64,000 bases of DNA, taken from assembly GCA_016712415.1 (NCBI GenBank), contig JADJRC010000002.1:1-64000 (forward strand), written 5' to 3'. The DNA comes from Lewinellaceae bacterium. Lineage in GTDB: Bacteria > Bacteroidota > Bacteroidia > Chitinophagales > Saprospiraceae. Of the stretch, positions 9,030 to 18,027 are shown in pieces (within the stretch, counting starts at the first letter, position 1; every line of letters starts with the position of its first letter). The notes beneath the pieces are model-generated. The model saw only the letters and a program-made list of their open reading frames with translations, did not search any database and was not told the origin of the DNA. The position numbers and the translations under genes were made by a program.

Positions 9030-9766
9030 AAAGTGACAGCATTGCCGCGCGCATTGCCTGCAGCCTGCAACATGCCGGGTCCACTGGCATTGTGCTGGAA
9101 GTGGGGCCGGGCACGGGCATGCTCAGCCGCCAGTTGCTTGCACTGAACGCCGACTACGCCCTTTATGCCGTGGAAGCCGACGCGGATATGGTGGCGCATT
9201 TAGAAAAAGAGCTGCCTGAATTGAAGGAACGCCTGATCGCGCAGGATTTTTTGGATTTTAACCCCGAAAAATATTTCGAGGGAAAGTCTTTTTCCCTGAT
9301 TGGTAATTTCCCGTACAATATCAGCACACAGATTTTTTTTAAAATGCTGGACTACCGGCGCCAAATCCCCGAAATGGTAGGCATGTTCCAAAAAGAAGTG
9401 GCCGATCGGGTTGTGTCGCCGCCGGGCAGTAAAGTGTACGGTATTACCAGCGTGTTTATGCAGGCATTTTACGAAATGGAGTATCTGTTTACGGTCGAAC
9501 CTTCGGCTTTCAATCCGCCGCCCAAGGTGATGTCTTCCGTTATCCGGCTGACCCGCAAGGAAAAATTAGAGCTGGATTGTGACGAAAAACTGTTTCGCCA
9601 AATCGTCAAAACGGCTTTTAACCAGCGTCGGAAAATGCTGCGCAACACCCTCAAACCTTTTTTTCCGGCAGAAGTCCTGATGGACGACCCCTATTTCGAA
9701 AATCGCCCGGAGCGCTTAGGCTGGGAGGAGTTTGTCGAACTGGCCAAAAGAGTTGGCGGCGGATAG
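9023..9766 (+). CDS. rsmA: 16S rRNA dimethyladenosine transferase, 5'-truncated
   Basis: RsmA (KsgA) dimethylates two adjacent adenines in the 3' hairpin of 16S rRNA. The sequence starts abruptly at FLKSDSIAARIA, normally preceded by about 15-20 residues ending GQH. It then has motif I VLEVGPGTGMLSRQLL, the NFPYNIS catalytic motif, and the C-terminal segment VKTAFNQRRKMLRNTL. No start codon belongs to this gene: the frame is open upstream only inside the O-antigen ligase. The junction is a TTTTTTAAAAA stretch at 9022-9032, suggesting a deletion or mis-join between two homopolymers. Confidence 0.9.
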   Translation, partial: FLKSDSIAARIACSLQHAGSTGIVLEVGPGTGMLSRQLLALNADYALYAVEADADMVAHLEKELPELKERLIAQDFLDFNPEKYFEGKSFSLIGNFPYNISTQIFFKMLDYRRQIPEMVGMFQKEVADRVVSPPGSKVYGITSVFMQAFYEMEYLFTVEPSAFNPPPKVMSSVIRLTRKEKLELDCDEKLFRQIVKTAFNQRRKMLRNTLKPFFPAEVLMDDPYFENRPERLGWEEFVELAKRVGGG

Positions 9767-9767
9767 A

Positions 9768-9834
9768 AATTGGATATTGGGATATTGGATATTGGGATAT
9801 TGGATATTGGGATATTAGATATTGGATATTATCC
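9768..9834. repeat. Tandem GATATTG-type repeat after rsmA
   Basis: About four copies of a 14-16 base unit built from GGATATTG/GGGATATT, beginning two bases after the rsmA stop codon. No promoter or terminator is visible in it. Confidence 0.85.
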
Positions 9835-9866
9835 ACCATCCGAAATTATACGCAACCTTCTAACCC

Positions 9867-10254
9867 CATAGTCATCAACTTAAGAGATTTAGAGGGGATG
9901 TAGACTTTTCAAATTGAATTTTTCAAATCAAACTTTTGACGTAACTATTTACCACATAGACCACAATAGGGTTTTCACATAGACCACATAGAACCTGAGC
10001 AGTAAATAACCCTATGTGGTCTATGTGAAAATATCATCTATGTGGTAAATAGTTTTGACATCTATGCCGGAAAATTTGCCTTTTGTCAATCATTGAAATT
10101 GATGTCTATCAAACCAAATTCAATATCGCCTTTTGAGTCAAGTTGGGATGCCACCGTCTCTAATGCACATCAAAATTTGATTTACAGCCTTATATTTGAA
10201 AAGGTTTGTTTTGCCCCGTAAACGTGGCAAAGTAGTATTAAGTTGATGGCTATG
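9867..10254. mobile_element. 388-bp MITE with 11-bp target duplication
   Basis: The terminal inverted repeats are CATAGTCATCAACTTAA at 9867-9883 and the complement of CATAGCCATCAACTTAA at 10238-10254 (16 of 17 match). The element is flanked by perfect 11-bp direct repeats CCTTCTAACCC at 9856-9866 and 10255-10265. An 11-bp duplication fits IS4-type transposition, and the outer ends of the IS4 element at 1-1504 contain the same CATCAAC motif. It has no coding capacity. It carries a 112-bp CACATAG palindrome as cargo. Together with the tandem repeat it fills the 520 bp between rsmA and the next gene. Confidence 0.85.
9943..10054. repeat. CACATAG palindrome, copy 1
   Basis: An imperfect inverted repeat with outer arms AACTATTTACCACATAGA and inner arms TTCACATAGACCACATAG, meeting around a CTGAGCAGTAAA centre. 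A near copy lies at 16587-16704. It folds as one long hairpin in either strand. Confidence 0.85.
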
Positions 10255-10287
10255 CCTTCTAACCCGCTAACCAGAAACATTCAAACC

Positions 10288-12755
10288 TCATCGATGTAAC
10301 ACAATACGTCGCAACGCAATATCCTGGCCGATTGTCAGGCGGAGCAGGTAGGTGCCGTTGGGCTGACCAGACAAGTCAAAACTGTGGTTGAACTGTTGGT
10401 GTTTGCCGGTGTTGATCGTTTGTACAACCTGGCCGAGTGTATTCAATATTTCAATACGCACATCGGCGGCGGCGATTAGCTCAAGGTTCAGTAGCAAGGC
10501 GCCGGATGTCGGGTTGGGACTGATGTCCAATGTTTTCACTAAAAATGGATCGTTCAGTCCTGATGTTTCTAATGTATAACTGGCCGTGAACGGCGCCACA
10601 CAGCCGCTGGGGTCGGTGATCGTTACCAGGTAGCTGCCGGCAGCCAGCCCGGTGATATGCTGGGTACTGGCAGTGAAGCCATTTGGGCCGCTCCAGGTAT
10701 AGCTGAGGGCGGAAGGGTTGCCGGGTGGATCGGCTAAACCCCCGGTAACGGTCAGGTTAATGGAGCCGTCGTTACCGCTGGAGGGGTGGCTGATTGTTGG
10801 CATTGCCGAGAGTGCGGCGAGGTTAGGCACAAAAGAGATTGGTAAAGACGGGCCATTGACAAAACATCCGCCGCCTGGGTCTACGTTGGTCGAACGTTCC
10901 GTTGCTGCCGGGTTGATGAGTACGCCGCCGGCGACTACTGAGGCCGTGAGGTAATATTGGCCGGGTTGAAGGCCGGAACCATTGTTGACAGCACTGACAA
11001 CATTTATAATCGGGCTGACCAAACTGCTCGCAACATCCGGAATGACGCCCGGCCAGGTGTTAGCAGGAATGGGGGCGGTCGTGATGGACCAAACCATGCC
11101 GTAAACCGGGCCAAAATTTGGAATAACAAACGAACCCGGGTCAATTTCAATGATTTGATTCAGGTTTTGACCAAAACAAACGACGCCATTGTTGAATACG
11201 GAATAAGCGCCAACAGCGGCGCTGGCACAGGTTATGGTTGGCAGCAGGGTTATTTGAATACAGAATTCACCCGTAGCGATCAAAGTGTCGACTGCAAATC
11301 CGTCAATCAGCATATAGTAATTCTGGCCGTTTGTGGTTTCCAGGTCGAGGCCGGCGCGATAGTCCGGATCGCCGTTGAGGTGCAGGTCGTCATTGCAGAT
11401 GATTGGGCTTAAATCAGCGCAATGATCGCCGGTAAAAATCAGCATTTGGGTGTCGCCATCATCGATGTAGTTGCTGGCATTGCAGGGTACCGTTTCGATA
11501 TGATAAGTGTTGCCGTCGCCGATAAAAGTATACCATAAGGAGTTGTTCACCACGTCGTTGGGAGTGTTGTTGACATCCTCGTTCCAGCAGGTTACGGCGG
11601 GGTCGGTTGGCGCGGCGGTGGCGGCGGTGTTGTCGTAAAGGCCGGTTGTTTGCGGAATTCCGGGGGCCTGACCGAAATACAAGGCCAGGTCAACAGCGCC
11701 TTCGCAATCGTCAACTTGATACACAACCGGCGGTAATTCAACATATTCGACGTCATCCACGTAGAAGATGCTGAGCGCGTTGGCGCCCCGGAAATTGACA
11801 GCGCCCAGCTGCGCAAATAAGGTTTTTTAGCGATAAAAGTATCGGCGATGTAGAAGGTCGAAATGTTGTTGTCGAGGTCGAAAATATGCCGGCATTCTAT
11901 CCAGGAATCATACTTGTAGTTGAAGCTTTGCCAACTGCACTGTATTTGCGCCATCCATAATACGCCCCTTGTTATCAGGTTCAAAAACACCGAGAAATTC
12001 CGGTTGCCGGCGCCGTTATTTCCGATTGGAATACTATCCTGCATGTTGTAATGGCCGTTTTTGCCTGCGGGGATGTACATTTTCCATTTTAGTTCGTAAT
12101 GGCCGCTGGTTTTGTTTCCGAGGTCCAGGAGTAAATTTTGCGGGCCGCCGGCGGTATCGGTACTGCTGATTTTCAGTGCATTTGCCATACTGCTGGCTTG
12201 TTCTGTACTGACGATCCCGTCTTCATCGCCGCCTTCGATACCGCTCCATGTAGTCCACCAATTTGCTTGCGGACCCACTTTTATGAAGGTCAGGTAGCTG
12301 TCCAGATTATCACAGGTAATGGCCATTGGGTTCAGGTCGCAGGGTACCGGCCCGGGTATATTGAACAGCGCGAGATCGTCCACTTTCCAGTGGTATTCCC
12401 AGTCGCCTGCCCAGCGGAACCGGAGCCAAACCTGGGCCTGATTGTTGGCCTCCGGGATCGCCAGTTCAATGTTTCCGGATACGACTTCGCCGTTTTGAAC
12501 ATTTGCAAATACCTCGTGATCGGTAAAGTTGGTTCCGTCGGTGCTCACGCCCACGTATGCTTTTGCCGCTTCATTTGCCTCGGCATATTGGGTATAAAAA
12601 CGCAAACGCACGTTGTTTTGGCCGGAACAATCAACGGGATTGCCGGCACCGGTGAGGGTTACATTATGCGGGTTGTTTCCTCCATTTGCATCGGAGTTGA
12701 AGTAAAAATATCCGTCGGTAACCGTAGGGGAATTAAAAGCCTGAATATCGACTCG
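10288..12755 (-). CDS. T9SS type-A cargo protein, frameshifted and 5'-truncated
   Basis: A secreted adhesin-like protein paralogous to the gene upstream. It begins without a start codon near AFNSPTVTDGYFYF (about 12755), so roughly 65 residues including the signal peptide are missing. A MAM/laminin-like jelly-roll follows (VDCSGQNNVRLRFYTQYAE, then WEYHWKVDDL), then a domain with DLGNKTSGHYELKWKMYIPAG. A frameshift near 11825 leads to a pre-peptidase-like region and a SprB-like repeat (YTWSGPNGFTASTQHITGL). The end is a type-A T9SS sorting domain with NPTSGALLLNLEL and the final LRRIVLHR. That domain directs export through the outer membrane by T9SS. Confidence 0.8.
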
Positions 12756-12785
12756 CGTGTCGTTTGTTCATAAGAAGTTGTATGA

Positions 12786-14222
12786 TTAGCGCTGAATCAG
12801 GATCAAACGCTGCAGGTTTTCAGTTCCGAAGGCCAAATGCAGCCAGTAAATGCCTTCAGGGTAGTTGCTCAGGTCGAGTTTGCGGTGCAGGGTTTGTGTT
12901 TTGCCGCCGTCAAATTTTTCTAAGGTTTGTCCGAGCGAGTTTTGCAATACGTAGTGCAACGCAGCGCCGGTGTTCAGCTCCAGATCAAGTTGTAGGATGC
13001 CAGTACTTGGGTTTGGGCGGAGTTCAAGTTGTTTTAAATTGGAAATATCCGGGCTGCCCACAGTTTGTTCGATTGTATCGCCGGTACTCCACAGCAATTG
13101 GTACTGGGCCGGGTTGTTGATGACGGCACCGGAGCCGCCGCCCAAAAGGAGTTCGATAGCGCCATTGCCGCCCGGCGGTACCTGTTCATTGGTGATGGTG
13201 GCCGAAGCGGTAAGCGGCGTAAGTTCAGGCAGCAGGGCAAGTTGTTTTGAAGGCCCGATAAAATAACATCCGCCGGCAGGGTTCACGTTGGAAACCGTTG
13301 CCGGATCGGCCGGGTTGAGCAAATTGCCTCCGCCTAACACAACGGGCGTCAGGAAATACAGGCCGTGGGCCAAAACACTGGCATCGTTTAACAAGTCGGG
13401 CAGGTTGATATCCGTTGAAAATGGTGTGCTGACCAAACCGGGGATTGCGCCCGGCCAGCTGTTGGCGGGTATGGGAGCGGCGCTGAAACACCAGGCCATC
13501 CCACGCAGCGGCCCAAGGTTGGGCAGTACAAACGAACTGCTGTCAATGCTCAGGATATCCAGCAGGTTTTCGCCTACGCACAAGGCGCCGTTGTGCGCGA
13601 GTTCAAAAGTACCGATTTGCCCCTCGGAGCAAGGCGCCGAAAGTTCGAGATCGTCTATTTTCCAATGGTATTCGTAGCTGCCAATCCACCGGAACCGGAG
13701 CCACACTTGCGGCTGATTGTCGGCTTCATCAAGGTCCACTTCCACCCAGTCGTTGTACGGGAGGTTTGCCTGAAGCCCTGCAAACAGGTTTTTGTACACA
13801 AAATTGTCCCCATCGGTGCTGATGCCAACTTGTGCAAGGGTACCTGCCGGGTTAAAATAGATATACTGCGAGAAGAAGCGCAGCCGAACATCGGCTTTGC
13901 CAGAGCAGTCGACGGGGTTGCCAGTTCCGGTCAGCCACACATCGTGCGGCACCTGCCCGTTGTTGTCGGAGTCAAAGTAAAAATAGCCATCGTTGGCGGT
14001 GGGCGCGTTGAATGTTGGCAGCTCGGGGTCCTGATAACCGGCGTTGGGGTCGTTTGTCCAGGTCCAAATTGCTGCGCCGTTATTGCTGCCGCCGTGGAAC
14101 CAGTTGCTGGTGGCGAGGTTTTCGTCGTTAAAAGATTCAGACCAAAACTGTGCATGCGCAGCGGGTAAAAAAAGCGAAATGAGCGCCGCGGTCAGCGCAA
14201 CCGGTAAAACAAAACGGGTCAT
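12786..14222 (-). CDS. T9SS type-A cargo protein
   Basis: The start at 14222 gives MTRFVLPVALTAALISLFLPAAHAQ, a strong signal peptide, rather than the longer frame to 14327. The first 200 residues form a jelly-roll (SESFNDENLATSNWF through WRIGSYEYHWKIDDLEL-like text), clearly paralogous to the next gene downstream. A middle region with GMAWCFSAAPIPANSWPG is also shared with that paralogue. The C-terminus carries NPSTGILQLDLEL and ends LQRLILIQR, a type-A T9SS sorting domain. It is probably a surface or secreted protein. No enzymatic motif is visible. Confidence 0.88.
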   Translation of the reverse strand: MTRFVLPVALTAALISLFLPAAHAQFWSESFNDENLATSNWFHGGSNNGAAIWTWTNDPNAGYQDPELPTFNAPTANDGYFYFDSDNNGQVPHDVWLTGTGNPVDCSGKADVRLRFFSQYIYFNPAGTLAQVGISTDGDNFVYKNLFAGLQANLPYNDWVEVDLDEADNQPQVWLRFRWIGSYEYHWKIDDLELSAPCSEGQIGTFELAHNGALCVGENLLDILSIDSSSFVLPNLGPLRGMAWCFSAAPIPANSWPGAIPGLVSTPFSTDINLPDLLNDASVLAHGLYFLTPVVLGGGNLLNPADPATVSNVNPAGGCYFIGPSKQLALLPELTPLTASATITNEQVPPGGNGAIELLLGGGSGAVINNPAQYQLLWSTGDTIEQTVGSPDISNLKQLELRPNPSTGILQLDLELNTGAALHYVLQNSLGQTLEKFDGGKTQTLHRKLDLSNYPEGIYWLHLAFGTENLQRLILIQR

Positions 14223-14390
14223 AGCGGGAGGATCAGATTCAAGATGTAAACAAAATTTATGACGGTAGCCGGGCAGTGCCCGAGTTCCTTGGGTAGTAAA
14301 TACCCTGCTAGTGTAAAGAAAAAACAAAGATGGAAAAGAATGGCTGGAAAAGCGGGGTAGGGGCGCTAATAATGAGCAAATACCATAAAA

Positions 14391-14427
14391 AAACGTGAGC
14401 CAACCCTGCAGTGGGTTGACTCACGTT
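14391..14427 (-). terminator. Terminator for rplY
   Basis: 16-bp arms with one mismatch (AAACGTGAGCCAACCC against its complement), loop TGCAG. Read on the minus strand it ends in a T7 run and lies 27 bp after the rplY stop. Confidence 0.85.
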
Positions 14428-14453
14428 TGTAAGCGAGTGATTGAAAAGTACGC

Positions 14454-15023
14454 TTAGTTTGAAGTCTTCAGCGCGCGTGGAACTTCAATAGACGCGATAG
14501 GAATAGCGCTGTTATTGGTGATGAGGACACCTTCTTGCAGGTCAATGTCCCGTACCCGGATCGTATCGGCTAAGTTCATGTTGGAAATATCAACGACTAC
14601 GGAATCAACAAGTTTTTCCGGAGTGGTGGTGATGTTGATTTTGCGCAGTGTGGTCAGGAACTTGCCGCCGGCTCTTACACCAGGAGCAGTGCCGCGAAAA
14701 CGCAGGGGTACAGCGGCTTTGACTTTTACGCCCGGCACTAATTCCAGGAAGTCAAGATGTACCACGGTTTCAGTAACCGGGTGAAATTGAATATCTTTCA
14801 GGATGCACTTGTGCTTGGCGCCGTTGAGTTCGATTTCGACTAATTTGAACTTTGGCGTATAAACCAAATGGCGAAAATCGGCAGCTTGCAGGCTGAATTG
14901 AACTGCTTCGCCGCCACCGCTTTTGTACATGATAGCCGGGGTTAAACCCTCGTGGCGAACTTTTTTTGCTGCTTGTTTGCCGGATTCTGCTTTCGGCTGT
15001 GCTTTTAAAGCTATGGTTTCCAT
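14454..15023 (-). CDS. rplY: 50S ribosomal protein bL25 (Ctc family)
   Basis: 189 residues, the long TL5/Ctc form that binds 5S rRNA in the large subunit. The N-terminal L25 domain (KKVRHEGLTPAIMYKSGG, then ILKDIQFHPVTETVVHLDFLE) is followed by the Ctc C-terminal beta domain (RFRGTAPGVRAGGKFLTTLR, then DISNMNLADTIRVRDI). The gene is intact, with a TACCTTTG promoter box and its own terminator, so it appears monocistronic. Confidence 0.97.
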   Translation of the reverse strand: METIALKAQPKAESGKQAAKKVRHEGLTPAIMYKSGGGEAVQFSLQAADFRHLVYTPKFKLVEIELNGAKHKCILKDIQFHPVTETVVHLDFLELVPGVKVKAAVPLRFRGTAPGVRAGGKFLTTLRKINITTTPEKLVDSVVVDISNMNLADTIRVRDIDLQEGVLITNNSAIPIASIEVPRALKTSN

Positions 15024-15065
15024 TGTATTCCAGTACTAATTTATATCTATTGCGAAAAAGGCCCG

Positions 15066-15097
15066 CAAAGGTAGGAAATCAGTCTGGGAATTTCCAA
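15066..15097 (-). promoter_or_regulatory. Promoter of rplY
   Basis: On the minus strand TTG (15097-15095) is followed after 21 bases by TACCTTTG (15073-15066). This matches the Bacteroidota TTG/TAnnTTTG arrangement, 43 bp before the start codon. Confidence 0.6.
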
Positions 15098-15130
15098 TGG
15101 CGTTCAAAAAAAGTTTCTGAAAGTTGGGTC

Positions 15131-16445
15131 TTATGAGACGGGTTTGCCATTTTGAATCCGGTTAAACAGTTCGACCGTAGGTTCGGAAGGCTTCAGGTTC
15201 AATTCTTCTTGCAGTGCTTTTTTGCATTTAAAATATTGCAGGTGTGCTAAATCAGGCTGGCCCAGGAGGTAGTAGCTGCGCATTAGTTTGCGGTGAACTT
15301 CTTCGAGACAGATATCTTCCCGGAGCATTTTTTTACCGATGTTGATGCAGGTGTCGTATTCCATCAGGCCGAAAAAGTGGATGCCTAATTTATTGAGGAT
15401 GTATAAATAAATTTCCTTCAGGTTGTCTCTTTCGTATTCGCACCAATTTTCGAGTCGAAGATTAGACAGGAATTCATCTTTGTAATAGTCTACTGCGTTG
15501 TTATAGGCAGATATTGCTGCAGCCAGGCCATGTTCAGATTCGATGGCATTGCCTGCTTTCCAGTGGTAGATGAATTTTTCGGTATCGGTAATGACCTTCA
15601 TTTCCGGGTTAATGCCATAGCTTTGGTTGTCAAACACGATGACGTCCTGGTTGGGAAACGATTCCATCAGATTTTTCCGAAGGCTGCAAATGGCTACGTT
15701 CAGGGAGTTTTTAGCGCAGGAGGGAGAAATGTCACACCAAAATTTCTCCATGAGAATTTCCCTGTGGGTAAGTCGGTGGTGATGAAAAAGCAGGTAAGCG
15801 AGCACCGTGGTATTTTTGGTTCCCCTGATATGCGGCTTCGGTTTCTCCCGAACCTCAATGTTTAAATTGCCAAAAAACTGCACACTCATATCGTAGTTTC
15901 GATCTGTCTCTAATTTTGTGTTTGGCAAGTGCAGATACGGGTGTGGATTTTTCGGCCATACCTCCTCCGCTCCATACTCTTCGTGCTCATTGTCGGGTTC
16001 TGACAAAGCAGACATCAGGGATTGCGCATGTTGTTGGAAATTGTAAAACCAGTTTCCAATCTTTTCGAATGTGCCAATTTTTTTATTCTTTTTTACGACT
16101 TGCAAAATGGCATGTCTGAATTCATCTACGTCTAATGGTAGCGTGAATAATCTGGATACTTTAAACCGCAGGGCGGCCATCAGAAATGCTTTTGAAGGGT
16201 CTTCTACGATCAAAAACAAGGGCAAATTCGGAAACCTGGTTTTTACCTCCTCCAGTCGGGCAATACCTTGTTCTTCTTTTGACGAATCGCAAATGATTAC
16301 CAGGTCTGGTTGCTGGTCGAGGGTTTTGTTTTCGATGGACTGACTGGAGGAGAGCAAAGTGACAATTGAAAAATCGTCTTTTAAAGCTTCGGCATATTGT
16401 CTTTCCTCGTGGTGGGAATAGAAAAAATTACGTGGGGGCTTTCAT
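15131..16445 (-). CDS. Response-regulator-like transcription factor with BTAD domain
   Basis: The true start is probably 16445. Removing one C from the CCCCC run near 16436 joins MKAP to RNFFYSHHEERQYAEALK in frame with the rest. The N-terminal 110 residues look like a degenerate receiver domain (PDLVIICDSS). A winged-helix region (FFGNLNIEV through LRKNLMESFPN) and a bacterial transcriptional activator domain (BTAD, about the last 150 residues, DYYKDEFLSNL through CKKALQEELNL) follow. This is the SARP/OmpR-like architecture. Targets are unknown, and no kinase gene is adjacent. Confidence 0.82.
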
Positions 16446-17119
16446 TGTGTTTGGGAGTTTAGCCGGAGCGAAGTAGTTTTTTAAAATTTACTTCATCACC
16501 GGAAGGCGGTTGAAATTATGTTGTATCAGATTACATAAGTCATTTTGTTGTTGAAGTTGTTTGGAAAATACTTCGTAGGGAAAAGGAAACTATTTACCAC
16601 ATAGGCCACAATAGGGTTTTCACATAGACCACATAAGACCTGAGCAGTAAACAACCCTATGTGGTCTATATGAAAGTATCTATGTGCATCTATGTGGTAA
16701 ATAGATACATAATTAGACAGAAATACAGTTTCCCTGAAAAATGTTTCACAGCAATGACGGGTCTATTAACCCCTGATTTGCATGATTAAAAAATGTTCAG
16801 GACTGCCGGACATAATTACCCTGACGAATTGCTTGGTGTACAAAAACACAGATAATCGCTGAAGATTAAATCGGGTAAAAGGCTGAATTTGGATGGAACT
16901 GGTTTTGGGCTGCTGCAGCAATCAGGCTGACATCTGGTTCAAAGTGGCAATTACAAGCCATAGTTGGCAGCTGAAGGCATTTTGATTAATTCTAATAAAA
17001 CACTAAGGTAATCTTTTGTCGGTTAAATGACAATTAATCGCTACATGAACCGCACTTAATTTTTAATTAACCGCGCCAAGCGCCAGCAATTATCGATTGA
17101 TAAAATTTTTGACTTTTTT
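16446..17119. other. Gene-free stretch upstream of the BTAD regulator
   Basis: It holds the CACATAG palindrome at 16587-16704. The rest is AT-rich, with no open frame longer than chance, no tRNA-like fold and no further repeat that I can see. Confidence 0.5.
16587..16704. repeat. CACATAG palindrome, copy 2
   Basis: A second copy of the palindrome at 9943-10054, with the same outer arms (AACTATTTACCACATAG), the same GGGTTTTCACATAGACCACATA segment split over the arm, and the same CTGAGCAGTAAA centre. Unlike copy 1 it is not inside a recognisable MITE. Confidence 0.85.
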
Positions 17120-17159
17120 AAAAATCAAAAAAGTAGGGCTTCCCGGCAGGAAGCCCTAC
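17120..17159 (-). terminator. Terminator for the orphan small protein
   Basis: Perfect 11-bp arms GTAGGGCTTCC (17133-17143) and complement (17149-17159). On the minus strand a T-rich tract follows. It lies 37 bp after the stop of the gene at 17196-17660. Confidence 0.85.
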
Positions 17160-17195
17160 AGTAAAAACTGCGAAGTTCAAAATGAACTTTGAAGT

Positions 17196-17660
17196 CTAAG
17201 TTGCTGATACTTCTATAACCCCCATCTCTTCTATGGCGTGCCAGGCTGTAAAAGTAGGTGCGGCTGGAGCGTCAACAAGCTTAACGGAAGATGTAAGCTT
17301 ATAAGCGCCCTCTGTACCCACGCCGAAATTGGCGCCTATGGGAACCACTATGGAGTAGGCGTTAGCAGCAGCTGCTACCAGAGCTGTTGGCAAAACAGAG
17401 GTTATGGTTGCCGGATCCACGCCAGGTCCCATTTTCTCAAAATAGACTTTGACTATAAACGCCCATCCAGCCGCCGCGAAAGGGGCCAGGATTAAAGCAT
17501 TTCCAGTAACTTGGAAATCTATTTGAAGGCTAATGGCATCGCCCTCATGAATGATATCGACTGCCTGAAATGGGACGCCTTCTACTAATGTTCCGGTCAT
17601 CGTTAATGGGTCCACATCGAAGATGGCTGCTCCCAGGTGATTTTCTACTTTCTAAGACAT
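17196..17660 (-). CDS. Unrecognised small protein with a stop at codon 3
   Basis: From GTG at 17615 the frame gives 139 residues. The same frame extends upstream as KVENHLGAAIFDVDP and reaches ATG at 17660, but codon 3 is TAG (ATG TCT TAG AAA). The upstream part looks like real protein, so TAG may be a miscalled CAG, a true nonsense mutation or a recoded stop. The protein is acidic and Ala-rich, with predicted beta character (AISLQIDFQVTG, AFIVKVYFEKMGPG) and no signal peptide or membrane segment. I do not recognise the family. It has its own terminator and reads away from the DUF1508 gene. Confidence 0.6.
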
Positions 17661-18027
17661 AATATTTATAGTTTTCGCAAGCCTGATATGCTATAGGTTC
17701 TCAATAAATAACATGTCAAGCCTGCTGGTTTAGAAAAATTTATTTATTTCAATAATCAAGAACCTGCAACAAAAGTCCGATCACCCAATTAAGGCCCGAT
17801 TAATGAACCGGCTATTGAACATTAATTTTCTATAAAACTTGTAAACATTTTTTCCTGACCACAAGGAGAACCGGAGGTGTTGTAAAAAACTTTCAGATTG
17901 CCGCTTAATCGAGGTTTAATTTCTATTTAATTGCCTGCACGGTATAAGTTAATTGCGAATTTATTGCTGTGTCTGATCTTTATCACTCGATTTATTGCAC
18001 TCAAATCAGGCATAAACTCAAGTGATT
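17661..18027. other. Divergent intergenic region
   Basis: AT-rich DNA between two divergent genes, so it should contain both promoters. No TAnnTTTG box at a convincing position, repeat or small gene was found. Confidence 0.4.

Noticed and set aside
9768..10060. CRISPR array
   Set aside because: The tandem GATATTG units have no unique spacers, and the CACATAG block is one palindrome. No cas gene is in the window.
12138..12773. 211-codon plus-strand frame over the T9SS cargo gene
   Set aside because: Antisense to a paralogue-supported protein, with no domain or start context.
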